In this document: positions 8,538-15,631 of the stretch, piece by piece
Layout of the letters: each line of letters starts with the position of its first letter
Numbering within the stretch: the stretch's first letter is position 1
NCBI GenBank assembly: GCA_945883845.1
Contig: CAMCYI010000002.1
Coordinates: 62,001 to 126,000 of the forward strand
Source of the DNA: Bacteriovorax stolpii
GTDB taxonomy: Bacteria; Bdellovibrionota; Bacteriovoracia; Bacteriovoracales; Bacteriovoracaceae
DNA length: 64,000 nt
Reading direction: 5' to 3'
Program-made: the position numbers and the translations under genes
Notes under the pieces: model-generated
Told to the model about the DNA's origin: nothing
The model's database searches: none
The model's input: the letters and a program-made list of their open reading frames with translations, nothing else

Positions 8538-9084
8538 TGTCTTCGCGGGAAATTTCCTTCCATTCACCTGGTTGGAGATTTCCCAGTTCGAGTCCGCCGA
8601 TTTTTTTTCTGATAAGTCTTAGTGTCGGATGTCCAATTGCTGCTGTCATCTTTCTTATCTGACGATTCTTCCCTTCAACAATTTTCACTTCAATCCAGAT
8701 GTCCTGAATCGTCTTACGAAAGCGCACCGGCGGATCACGTGGTGGTACCTCAGGTTGCGGATCAATAATAGAAACATCAGCAGGACGGGTCGTATAGTCT
8801 TCGATTTTGAGACCCTTTCTCATGCGTTCAAGAGACTCTTCCGTCGGCACTCTTTCAACGAGCACCCAGTATGTTTTTTGCTTATCACTTTTGGGATTGA
8901 GAAGTCGTTCGATGAGTGGCCCATCATCAGTCAGAAGGAGAAGTCCTTCGGAGTCTTTATCGAGTCTTCCAGCTGCGTAGATTCCGGACGGAAGATTATA
9001 TTCCGCCAGGGATTTCGCCCCGTCTTCAGGGGTGAACTGTGAAAGAACTCCATAGGGTTTGTGGAAAAGAATATACCTCGCCAT
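8527..9084 (-). CDS. rluE: 23S rRNA pseudouridine synthase, RluE-like
   Basis: A 185-residue RsuA/RluB/C/D/E/F-family pseudouridine synthase lacking the N-terminal S4 domain, as RluE does. The catalytic motif GRLDKDSEGLLLLT at about 39-52 supplies the active-site Asp (D42). The middle KTYWV and the later GKNRQIRKM stretch, which places the RNA, are also present. RluE makes pseudouridine at 2457 of E. coli 23S rRNA. Its 3' end overlaps the preceding convergent gene by 11 bases. Slightly shorter than E. coli RluE (217), mainly at the N-terminus. Confidence 0.88.
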   Translation of the reverse strand: MARYILFHKPYGVLSQFTPEDGAKSLAEYNLPSGIYAAGRLDKDSEGLLLLTDDGPLIERLLNPKSDKQKTYWVLVERVPTEESLERMRKGLKIEDYTTRPADVSIIDPQPEVPPRDPPVRFRKTIQDIWIEVKIVEGKNRQIRKMTAAIGHPTLRLIRKKIGGLELGNLQPGEWKEISREDITP

Positions 9085-9198
9085 AGGCCCATCTTAGCAT
9101 AACCATTGGGGTGAGGCCTACAATATCTATCTATGAGATTAAGTTAGAACCTTTCCACAAAGAAGGGGTGTACTTTGTTTTTAAGGACGGAGGTGCAC

Positions 9199-9279
9199 AT
9201 GGAAAAGGCAATTCTCTTATTGAGTCTGGGTTTGTTCTCATTAGCGTCGACACTGATATCGAGTACCGTCTTTCAGTAG
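9199..9279 (+). CDS. Possible 26-residue hydrophobic microprotein
   Basis: The space between rluE and the SUI1 gene has one strong translation start: GGAGGT seven bases before ATG 9199. It opens a 26-codon frame that is almost entirely hydrophobic (MEKAILLLSLGLFSLAS...), like a signal peptide or single membrane segment, and stops at TAG 9277. It could be a small membrane peptide or the remnant of a secreted protein truncated by the early stop. An overlapping 72-codon frame (9111-9329, GTG start) lacks a ribosome site. Confidence 0.35.
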   Translation: MEKAILLLSLGLFSLASTLISSTVFQ

Positions 9280-9349
9280 GGATGCTGGTTACAGAACTTG
9301 AAATTTTTAAGTTCTTGACTCATGGATGAGTCAACTTTAACTTGAGAAT

Positions 9350-9700
9350 ATGTCCGACTATGAACTCGTCTATTCGGACGATCCCAATTTCAAAAAACGC
9401 TGTCTTAAATGTGGAAAATTTCCCTGCGCGTGTCCGAAATCAACAGATCTCAAACCCAATGAACATACATTAAAAGTCCGTCTCGAGAAAAACGCTCGTG
9501 GTGGAAAAACAGTCACGGTTATTTTTGAATTACCGAATAACGAGGCCTATTTTAAAGATCTCGAAAAAAAATTGAAGGCCCTTTGTGGGACCGGTGGAAC
9601 ATTCAAAGACGGAAAGATTGAAATTCAAGGCGACCATCGCGAAAAGATCAAGGCCTATCTCGAGAAGGCGGGCTTCAAAGTCAAACTCGCCGGTGGCTAG
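9350..9700 (+). CDS. yciH: SUI1 / YciH-family translation factor-like protein
   Basis: A 116-residue protein. Residues about 40-116 form the SUI1/eIF1 fold, with LKVRLEKNARGGKTVTVI and the closing GDHREKIKAYLEKAGFKVKLAGG, which are typical of bacterial YciH. The N-terminus adds a small cysteine cluster (C18, C21, C26, C28) that may bind zinc, as seen in some family members. Bacterial YciH resembles eukaryotic initiation factor eIF1 and can influence start-codon selection, but its physiological role is unclear. The stop codon overlaps that of the convergent gene by four bases (CTAG). Confidence 0.85.
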   Translation: MSDYELVYSDDPNFKKRCLKCGKFPCACPKSTDLKPNEHTLKVRLEKNARGGKTVTVIFELPNNEAYFKDLEKKLKALCGTGGTFKDGKIEIQGDHREKIKAYLEKAGFKVKLAGG

Positions 9701-10065
9701 AATCCGCGGCAACTCACAAAAAAGTGCCTCGTATCTCTGAGCATGACTTCGGTCTGAACAACCTCTAATGAGTCAAAAACAGCGTGCGGGATGAGGAAAA
9801 GCTCTTCCTGGGCCGTAATCTCGTTCATCACTCCCACCATTCTGCCGGCAGAAAAGGGAACAGATTTACCAACCGGACTAAAGCGAATTTCGCCTTCTGA
9901 GCTCACTCCCAGAACATTGATTTCTACTCTGCGGGAGGTAGGGAAGTGAAATGAGTAAGTAATCTCAGCTTTTTCATAAGTGCGGGTGCATTCCACGTCC
10001 GGATTCACAGCAGAAAAGGCCTCAACTGATATAAAAATGAGAACACCAACAAGAAAGAGTTTCAT
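9697..10065 (-). CDS. Small secreted protein of unknown function
   Basis: 122 residues with a signal peptide (MKLFLVGVLIFISVEAFSA) and a mature part of about 100 residues, rich in beta-prone segments, with two cysteines near its ends (about C26 and C119) that could pair. No family recognised. It is convergent with the SUI1 gene (4-base stop overlap) and divergent from the DTW gene. Confidence 0.65.
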   Translation of the reverse strand: MKLFLVGVLIFISVEAFSAVNPDVECTRTYEKAEITYSFHFPTSRRVEINVLGVSSEGEIRFSPVGKSVPFSAGRMVGVMNEITAQEELFLIPHAVFDSLEVVQTEVMLRDTRHFFVSCRGF

Positions 10066-10116
10066 AAAAGTTCCTGATTTGCGTTGGATGGACTATAAGA
10101 AATGATAGGAAAGATA

Positions 10117-10836
10117 ATGGACAGTGTAACCCTTGAAATGAACCTCTGCTTGGTCTGCCGTCGCCGGTTGGTGACATGTTTATGCCCACATATCGTTCCC
10201 TTCGATACGACGTCGCGCTTCATTATTCTCATGCACCCAAAAGAATTTAAGAGAGAGAAGATCGGTACCGGCCGTTTTACTCATCTTATTCTCAAAAACT
10301 CCAAAATCATCGTGGATGTCGGCTTTGATGAAAACGTTGAGTTTCAAAAGCTCCTCGCTGATCAGGAATATGAAACTTTTGTTCTCTATCCGGGCGAGAC
10401 TGTCATTGATCTTTCCGGGGAAAACGTTGCAGAAAAACTTGGCCCTAAAAAGCAGCAATTCGTTGTGATCGACGGCACCTGGCCTTGCGCCAAGAAGATG
10501 ATGAAGCTCTCAACTTGTCTTCACTATGTTCCTCGTGTGAGCTTTAAACTTGGTCGCCGATCCGAATTCTCCATAAAACACCAGCCTCATCCCGATTGTC
10601 TTTCAACTGTCGAATCTATCCATCAAGTGCTGCTTGATCTAAACCGCGCAGGAGTTGAATCAACTCAAGGCCGTGAAGAAAATCTCATGCTGGTGTTTCG
10701 TGAAACAGTGAGGATGCAGAAAGAACTTGCGAGTGATCCGACCCGTGAAGGCTATCGCAGAAAACCTTTTTCATTTCCAGAAGAAAGAAGAATGTCCAAG
10801 AAATGGACTGAGAGATCCCTGTTTTTTAAAGTCTAA
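10117..10836 (+). CDS. tapT: DTW-domain protein, tRNA-uridine aminocarboxypropyltransferase-like
   Basis: 239 residues from ATG 10117, preferred over ATG 10102 because AGGA sits 6 bases before it. The N-terminal cysteine group (CLVC ... CLC) is the zinc site of the family. The core has IDGTWPCAKKM, a variant of the name-giving DTW, and the downstream PHPDCLSTVES typical of TapT/TuaA enzymes. These transfer the 3-amino-3-carboxypropyl group of SAM to uridine (acp3U) in tRNA. The C-terminal basic tail is usual. It overlaps the convergent glycosyltransferase by four bases. Confidence 0.8.
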   Translation: MDSVTLEMNLCLVCRRRLVTCLCPHIVPFDTTSRFIILMHPKEFKREKIGTGRFTHLILKNSKIIVDVGFDENVEFQKLLADQEYETFVLYPGETVIDLSGENVAEKLGPKKQQFVVIDGTWPCAKKMMKLSTCLHYVPRVSFKLGRRSEFSIKHQPHPDCLSTVESIHQVLLDLNRAGVESTQGREENLMLVFRETVRMQKELASDPTREGYRRKPFSFPEERRMSKKWTERSLFFKV

Positions 10837-12164
10837 GCAACGTTCTGGTGAATGATCTCTTGTCTTGGATTATCTCCCCACTTATTTTTCGTACGAATGC
10901 TGAGGAAAATCGCAAACAGTCTCCAGATGGAATAGAGCTGCTTATATCCGAAGTGCATGAGAATTGAGTGAATCGCACCTTTGGTCCATGACCAGCTTTT
11001 GTCTTTGGTGATGTAGTGACGATCGAGGTGCATCCCCAGCCAGGTGAGGAGGACACTGTACACGAGTCCCAGAACAGCGAAGTAAGCGATCACGTCCCAA
11101 CTGATGACACCAACATACCCAAGATAAGGAACAACCAGGTAGGCGAAGAGTTCCACGATCGGAGACAGAGTTTCCACCATCCACATATACGGAATTGATA
11201 TCAGGCCAAGAATTCCGTAAAAAGGATTAAAGGTCATGGTGAAGTTGTGTGAAAGTGTCTGCACAAGGCCAAGCTGCCATCGGACACGCTGAATGCGAAG
11301 GTGGCGAAGATCATTCGGCACCTGCGTAAAACAAGTTGTCACGGGAAGGACTTTGAAGTGATGGTCTTTGCCACGGAACTCGCGACGTAGTCTCACGATA
11401 AGATCTAGGTCTTCAGTAATTGATTTTGGATTAAATCCGCCGACTTTTTTCACAGCATCTTTTTTTAACATACAGAAAGCACCCGAGATCAACATGGTGG
11501 CACCCATGAGACTCCAGCCTAAACGTTCGCAGACAAAACTGCGAAGGTACTCCAGGCGCTGAAAAGACGGCAGAAACTGAGAGTTCTTTTGAGCGAGCTG
11601 TTTATTGTTCTGAAGTTTCTGAGAGTGAAGGATATTGATAACGCCGCCACAAGCAATAAGTTTCGGATCGCGGGCGAAAGCATCGAGACACTCATCAATG
11701 CCGGGAGCGTGAGGAATCGTATCAGCATCCATGGTGCAGATAATATCGTGTGAAGCAAATTCAAGACCCAGATTCAGGGACTGGGATTTGCCCAGGTGAG
11801 GCGCTTCCAGAACTTTCAATTCAGGATGGGTAAGGGAGTGAAACAGAATACTGTTAGGTTCAGTGCGCTTCAGTTGATACATGTTTTGAAGAAGCTTGAA
11901 CGTCGGATCCTGAGACCCATCATCGATGACGATGATCTCTTTGTTCTTAAGTGGTAAACGAAGGTAGGTTTGAAGGCTTTCTACAATCAACGAAGATTCA
12001 TTGAAGGCTGGAATAATGAAGGTCAACGCAGGCACCTGAAGGACAGGCTTCAGTTTCTTCTTCTGCGCATTGTAGCGCTTGATGTGCCACCACGACAGGA
12101 CTACAAGAATGGCGTATGCCAGGTTAATGCAGATGAAGTAGATGGAAATGATTTCCAGAAACAT
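10833..12164 (-). CDS. Membrane glycosyltransferase family 2, polysaccharide synthase type
   Basis: 443 residues: one N-terminal membrane segment, a GT2 catalytic domain with DDGS (81-84), the metal-binding DAD (146-148), TEDLDL (about 250-255) and the QRVRW product motif (292-296), then three or four membrane segments. This is the processive layout of IcaA/PgaC, cellulose and hyaluronan synthases, which polymerise and export sugar chains at the inner membrane. It lies 15 bases downstream of a YaiO-like outer-membrane gene, and a PilZ gene is divergent from that pair. In E. coli, YaiP (GT2) and YaiO are likewise neighbours. The sugar is unknown. Confidence 0.85.
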   Translation of the reverse strand: MFLEIISIYFICINLAYAILVVLSWWHIKRYNAQKKKLKPVLQVPALTFIIPAFNESSLIVESLQTYLRLPLKNKEIIVIDDGSQDPTFKLLQNMYQLKRTEPNSILFHSLTHPELKVLEAPHLGKSQSLNLGLEFASHDIICTMDADTIPHAPGIDECLDAFARDPKLIACGGVINILHSQKLQNNKQLAQKNSQFLPSFQRLEYLRSFVCERLGWSLMGATMLISGAFCMLKKDAVKKVGGFNPKSITEDLDLIVRLRREFRGKDHHFKVLPVTTCFTQVPNDLRHLRIQRVRWQLGLVQTLSHNFTMTFNPFYGILGLISIPYMWMVETLSPIVELFAYLVVPYLGYVGVISWDVIAYFAVLGLVYSVLLTWLGMHLDRHYITKDKSWSWTKGAIHSILMHFGYKQLYSIWRLFAIFLSIRTKNKWGDNPRQEIIHQNVA

Positions 12165-12179
12165 AGGGTTCGCCAGTCC

Positions 12180-12947
12180 TTAAAAATAATAATTCAGGAG
12201 AAGTGTCGTCGTGATGAACTGGTTATGAATCTGTTCATAATCAGTGTGATCAACGATAAGCTCGCCTCTGAAATTCTGTGTGAAGTAATAACCGCCGCCA
12301 AGTCCAGCGGTGGTTGTATCAACCATAATGTTGGTGACCTGAATGATTCCCTGAGTGGCCTCTTTCCCGCGATATCCGAAAGCATAAACGGAAAACTTTT
12401 TCTCGCGATAAAAAACAACACGAAGACCGTAGTTGTAAATGTCGCGGGTTTCGGCCGGGCGCTTGAATGTTGCCTTACCAATCATAAACTGTGGAATCAC
12501 AATGAAGCTTGGGATTTTCTCGATCTCAATACCCAGGTTAACCGTATCGAGATTTGTAAAAGCATACTTACTGTTTTTGATCGTTGTAAAAGCAGAATAG
12601 CCCACACCAAGAACGTAGTAGGCCGTGAGCTGTGTTTGTTTTTCGGGCAAAAGCTTGTTGCCCATACCCTGAAGATATTTCACTTCAAGAGACAGGCGAT
12701 CAGTCGGAGAGTATCCAACAAAGGCCCCGACTCTTCTGTCGTAGACATCAAAACGTTCCATGTAGGTTGCCTGCATTCCGGCATTGAACTTTCGTGACAA
12801 GCTAACGCGGGCGAGAACGTCCTGTTGCCAGCCTGATGTTTTTTGCTTTTTGATGTCGAGATATTGAGTAATGGTTTGAACATCGTGAGCATGAACGAAG
12901 CTTGATAAGAGTGATAGACCAATGATCACACGAGCGAATCGATTCAC
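12180..12947 (-). CDS. yaiO: YaiO-family outer membrane beta-barrel protein
   Basis: About 255 residues from GTG 12947, preferred because AAGGT precedes it and a proper signal peptide follows (VNRFARVIIGLSLLSSFVHA). The upstream in-frame TTG at 13016 would add 23 unlikely residues. The mature protein alternates aromatic and polar residues in about 10-12 strands and ends TTTLLLNYYF, the terminal-aromatic signal of outer-membrane barrels. The pattern resembles YaiO, an outer-membrane protein linked to a GT2 glycosyltransferase. With the adjacent synthase it may help release the polymer. The YaiO assignment is by pattern and context. Confidence 0.65.
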   Translation of the reverse strand: MNRFARVIIGLSLLSSFVHAHDVQTITQYLDIKKQKTSGWQQDVLARVSLSRKFNAGMQATYMERFDVYDRRVGAFVGYSPTDRLSLEVKYLQGMGNKLLPEKQTQLTAYYVLGVGYSAFTTIKNSKYAFTNLDTVNLGIEIEKIPSFIVIPQFMIGKATFKRPAETRDIYNYGLRVVFYREKKFSVYAFGYRGKEATQGIIQVTNIMVDTTTAGLGGGYYFTQNFRGELIVDHTDYEQIHNQFITTTLLLNYYF

Positions 12948-13028
12948 TTTCTTACCTTCAGGCTTTTTGTTGTTTATACTCTTAACTATGCTAAAATCGA
13001 AGGGAACTAAAAGCAAGACAATGATAAT

Positions 13029-13850
13029 ATGCTAGTGATTGACTCAGATAATGTGCCGATGCTTCAGCGAATTTTCCGTCACCTACAAAGGAGGCAATCG
13101 CTTCTCGTCACCTGGCAGATCAGTCCCTCCACAGGGAAGCGTGTCATCTATCACTCAACCCTTGGTTCTTTTCACACTGAAATGAAGAATTTTTCGGTCT
13201 CCCTTACTGAAAATGAAACTCTTAATCCCGATCTCGATATCTTTTTCTACGCCGAAGACGGCCAGTTTATTTTTAAAACCGATATCCAGAAAATGAACGG
13301 GCCCCATCTCATCGTTAATTTTCCCAAAGAAGTAAAACTTCTCGATGAGCCGGACGCCCTTCTTCTCCAGGGAAGATCAGGTGTTGATATTCCTACGACG
13401 TGGCGAACTAAACGAATTGTCATGGATGGTCCGGAGAATTTTGATAAATACATGGGCCGTGCGCCTAAGCCCATGGCCGAAAGAACTGAGCGTGATCAGA
13501 GTTTTCTTTCTGAAGAATTCAACGTCACTCTCGATGAAGAGGATAAACTCTTTGCTGGAAAACGCGAGAGTGTTCGTGTGCGGCCTAAAGTGAATAAGTT
13601 GGTGAAGTTGTCTCTCAAAGGCGACGAGAATATTCATGTGCTTAAACTCTTCGATCTGTCTCAGGGTGGGATGGCATTTCTGACGATGATTCCGAACAAT
13701 TTCCCTAAGGGCACTGAAGTGGTTGTCGTTGGTTTCGGAGAGTTCGATCTGGATGATCCTCTCGTGGGACTTATCATGTCTTCGAGGTCTGTTGACGATC
13801 TAAACACTGAGTTTAAAATCGGCGTGAAGTTTACAGAAGGGCAGGACTAA
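13029..13850 (+). CDS. PilZ-domain protein (c-di-GMP binding)
   Basis: 273 residues. The C-terminal domain has both halves of the c-di-GMP site: RxxxR (R179ESVR183) and DxSxxG (D209-S211-G214), followed by the beta-barrel. Residues 1-150 are an N-terminal domain resembling the YcgR-N type in position, with a charged linker (about 145-178). Such proteins carry c-di-GMP signals to motility or polysaccharide machinery. It is divergent from the YaiO-like and GT2 genes, 81 bases away, supporting a regulatory link. No clear ribosome site at ATG 13029; GTG 13035 is an alternative. A hairpin covers its stop codon. Confidence 0.82.
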   Translation: MLVIDSDNVPMLQRIFRHLQRRQSLLVTWQISPSTGKRVIYHSTLGSFHTEMKNFSVSLTENETLNPDLDIFFYAEDGQFIFKTDIQKMNGPHLIVNFPKEVKLLDEPDALLLQGRSGVDIPTTWRTKRIVMDGPENFDKYMGRAPKPMAERTERDQSFLSEEFNVTLDEEDKLFAGKRESVRVRPKVNKLVKLSLKGDENIHVLKLFDLSQGGMAFLTMIPNNFPKGTEVVVVGFGEFDLDDPLVGLIMSSRSVDDLNTEFKIGVKFTEGQD

Positions 13851-13860
13851 GTCCCGCCCT
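13838..13860. terminator. GC-rich hairpin over the PilZ stop codon, possible shared terminator
   Basis: AGGGCAGGAC and GTCCCGCCCT pair with one mismatch around the loop TAA, which is the stop codon of the PilZ gene. The gene beyond it is convergent. There is no T-run on either side, so factor-independent termination would be weak. Confidence 0.4.
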
Positions 13861-13868
13861 CTAAAATA

Positions 13869-14342
13869 TTATCTAAAATCGTAATCGTAGTGAAACTTAT
13901 TGTTATATGAAGCATCTTTCTTATTGATCACTTTACGCTGACGCTTGAGTGATTTATCAACGTCTTTCAATTTATCGCTGAGAAGTTCAGGATCAACATA
14001 CTCACTGTCTTTTCCTTTCTCACAGACTTTAACTTCAGAGTGGATCAAGATGAGCTCAGATAAAGCATCGTTTCTGATTTCTGCGCACTTATTATCGTAA
14101 GGATCCATGTGGATGCCGACATCGGCAACATGGTCAGGATATACAGCAAAAACTTCTTTTAGTTTTTTACAGGCATCAACAACCTTCTCGTCATCGAGAT
14201 CGGCCCGGATTTCAGAAATTTTAAGTTTTAATTCGTCGATCCGCTTAGACATTTCTTCTTTTGTTTTTTTCTCTTTCATCGTTTCTGCAGATGCAGAAAA
14301 AGAAAGAGCGAGAAGGAGAGATGCAGAAATAAGACTTTTCAT
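13869..14342 (-). CDS. Secreted coiled-coil protein of unknown function
   Basis: 157 residues from ATG 14342, which has a strong GGAGGT site; the longer in-frame start at 14402 is not needed. A signal peptide (MKSLISASLLLALSFSASA) is followed by a highly charged helical segment (KEKKTKEEMSKRIDELKLKI) with coiled-coil character, and three cysteines in the mature part (VDACKKL, DNKCAEI, VKVCEKG). Likely periplasmic. No family recognised. Confidence 0.65.
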   Translation of the reverse strand: MKSLISASLLLALSFSASAETMKEKKTKEEMSKRIDELKLKISEIRADLDDEKVVDACKKLKEVFAVYPDHVADVGIHMDPYDNKCAEIRNDALSELILIHSEVKVCEKGKDSEYVDPELLSDKLKDVDKSLKRQRKVINKKDASYNNKFHYDYDFR

Positions 14343-14428
14343 GGGAACCTCCGGATATACGACAGCTGTCCATAATCTATTCAGTTTTTCAGCGAAAAAC
14401 ATGAGGAATATGGGGTTTTAGCAGTACA

Positions 14429-15469
14429 TCATTCAAGGTCCATGCCAAGTTTGTCCTGAATCAGGGACATCTGCATGCGAAGGTCTATCAGCTGTTGATC
14501 CCAGTAATTGGAAGTTGGAAACTGCGGAAATATTCTCTGGAAAGAATGGTCGTCCCATCTCTTGGCGATCCAGGCATTGAAGTGAACCATGCGCATGGCC
14601 CGCAGAGGTTCCGTGAGTCTTGCAAGCGAGACGCGATCTTTTCTTGTCATCTCAAGATATGTTTTCAGAAAACGATCACGATCCTCTTCACTGTATGAAT
14701 CAATACCAGGAAGTATAAGCCAGAGATCCTGCTCGATGGGACCTGTCAGGCAGTCATCAAAATCTACGGCGAACGGGCCGGCACTTGTCCAGACGATATT
14801 CCCTCGGTGAAAATCACCATGCAGACGCTGGACAGGAAGGTTTGTAAAAAGTGGAGAGATCAGATTATTCAAATGCTCGAGGAGATCGCAGTAATACTTA
14901 AAGCTCAAGTGGTGTTCAATAGTATTTTGCTGCATTAGCGAATGACGACTTGCTTCGACGAAAGTCGACGGATGAAGTTTCAGCCGATGAGTGAAACTTC
15001 CCATCGATCCAACGTTGTGAATGCGACCAATCAGTCGTCCCGCTTGTTCAAGTTCTTCTTTGTTAAATTCATCTTTCATTCTGCCCATGACTTTCGGAAA
15101 TATGGCGAAGTAGAGATTTGTTTCTTCATGAACGTGAAGTGTTGCTCCTTTGATTTCTAAAGGTGCCACTACCGGTACTTCGAACTCAAGAAGGGTAGAG
15201 AGAAAATTGTGCTCTTCCTGAATCTGTTCTTTCGACCAGCGACCAGGACGATAAAATTTCAGGATAATATTTGTCTTTGAGAAACCTGGTTCGGCATCAA
15301 ACTCTTTAGCGAGTTCAACATCGTATACTCGATTTTCAAGACTGTTTAATGGGAGTGCCCTGCCTGTTAAACGGACACCAAAAATCTCACTCGCATCTAA
15401 AACATGCTCAGGGGTGAGAAGATGAAAGTGTTTGGTTTCCTGGCCCCAGAGGCCTTGAGGTGCGTTCAT
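14429..15469 (-). CDS. srkA: Stress response kinase A (SrkA/YihE-like)
   Basis: A 346-residue APH/choline-kinase-fold protein. The catalytic loop HGDFHRGN lies at 217-224 and the metal-binding VDFDD at about 235-239; an ATP-side lysine is in ILKFYRPGRWS (about 69-79). The YRPGRWS stretch and overall length (E. coli SrkA has 328) are characteristic of SrkA, a Ser/Thr kinase that protects against stress-induced death. The ribosome site AAGAGG precedes ATG 15469. A single gene, divergent from the large secreted protein at 15632. Confidence 0.88.
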   Translation of the reverse strand: MNAPQGLWGQETKHFHLLTPEHVLDASEIFGVRLTGRALPLNSLENRVYDVELAKEFDAEPGFSKTNIILKFYRPGRWSKEQIQEEHNFLSTLLEFEVPVVAPLEIKGATLHVHEETNLYFAIFPKVMGRMKDEFNKEELEQAGRLIGRIHNVGSMGSFTHRLKLHPSTFVEASRHSLMQQNTIEHHLSFKYYCDLLEHLNNLISPLFTNLPVQRLHGDFHRGNIVWTSAGPFAVDFDDCLTGPIEQDLWLILPGIDSYSEEDRDRFLKTYLEMTRKDRVSLARLTEPLRAMRMVHFNAWIAKRWDDHSFQRIFPQFPTSNYWDQQLIDLRMQMSLIQDKLGMDLE

Positions 15470-15631
15470 TTTGCCTCTTAAAATGGTCAGTAAGTCTGAT
15501 CAGAAAGTATATCATGATAGGGGCATAAGCTATAGGTATTATTAGACGATGAGGGCCTGTTTTTGCGCAGTTCATCTCGAGTAAAATACGTCTCATGTTA
15601 AGATAGTCATATCAAACTCTAAGGACTTGTT

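Noticed and set aside
9111..9329. A 72-codon plus-strand frame from GTG
   Set aside because: No ribosome site; the 26-codon frame inside it has a far better start.
11970..12797. A 275-codon plus-strand frame
   Set aside because: It is antisense to the glycosyltransferase and YaiO-like genes, has no ribosome site or recognisable domain, and mirrors their codons.
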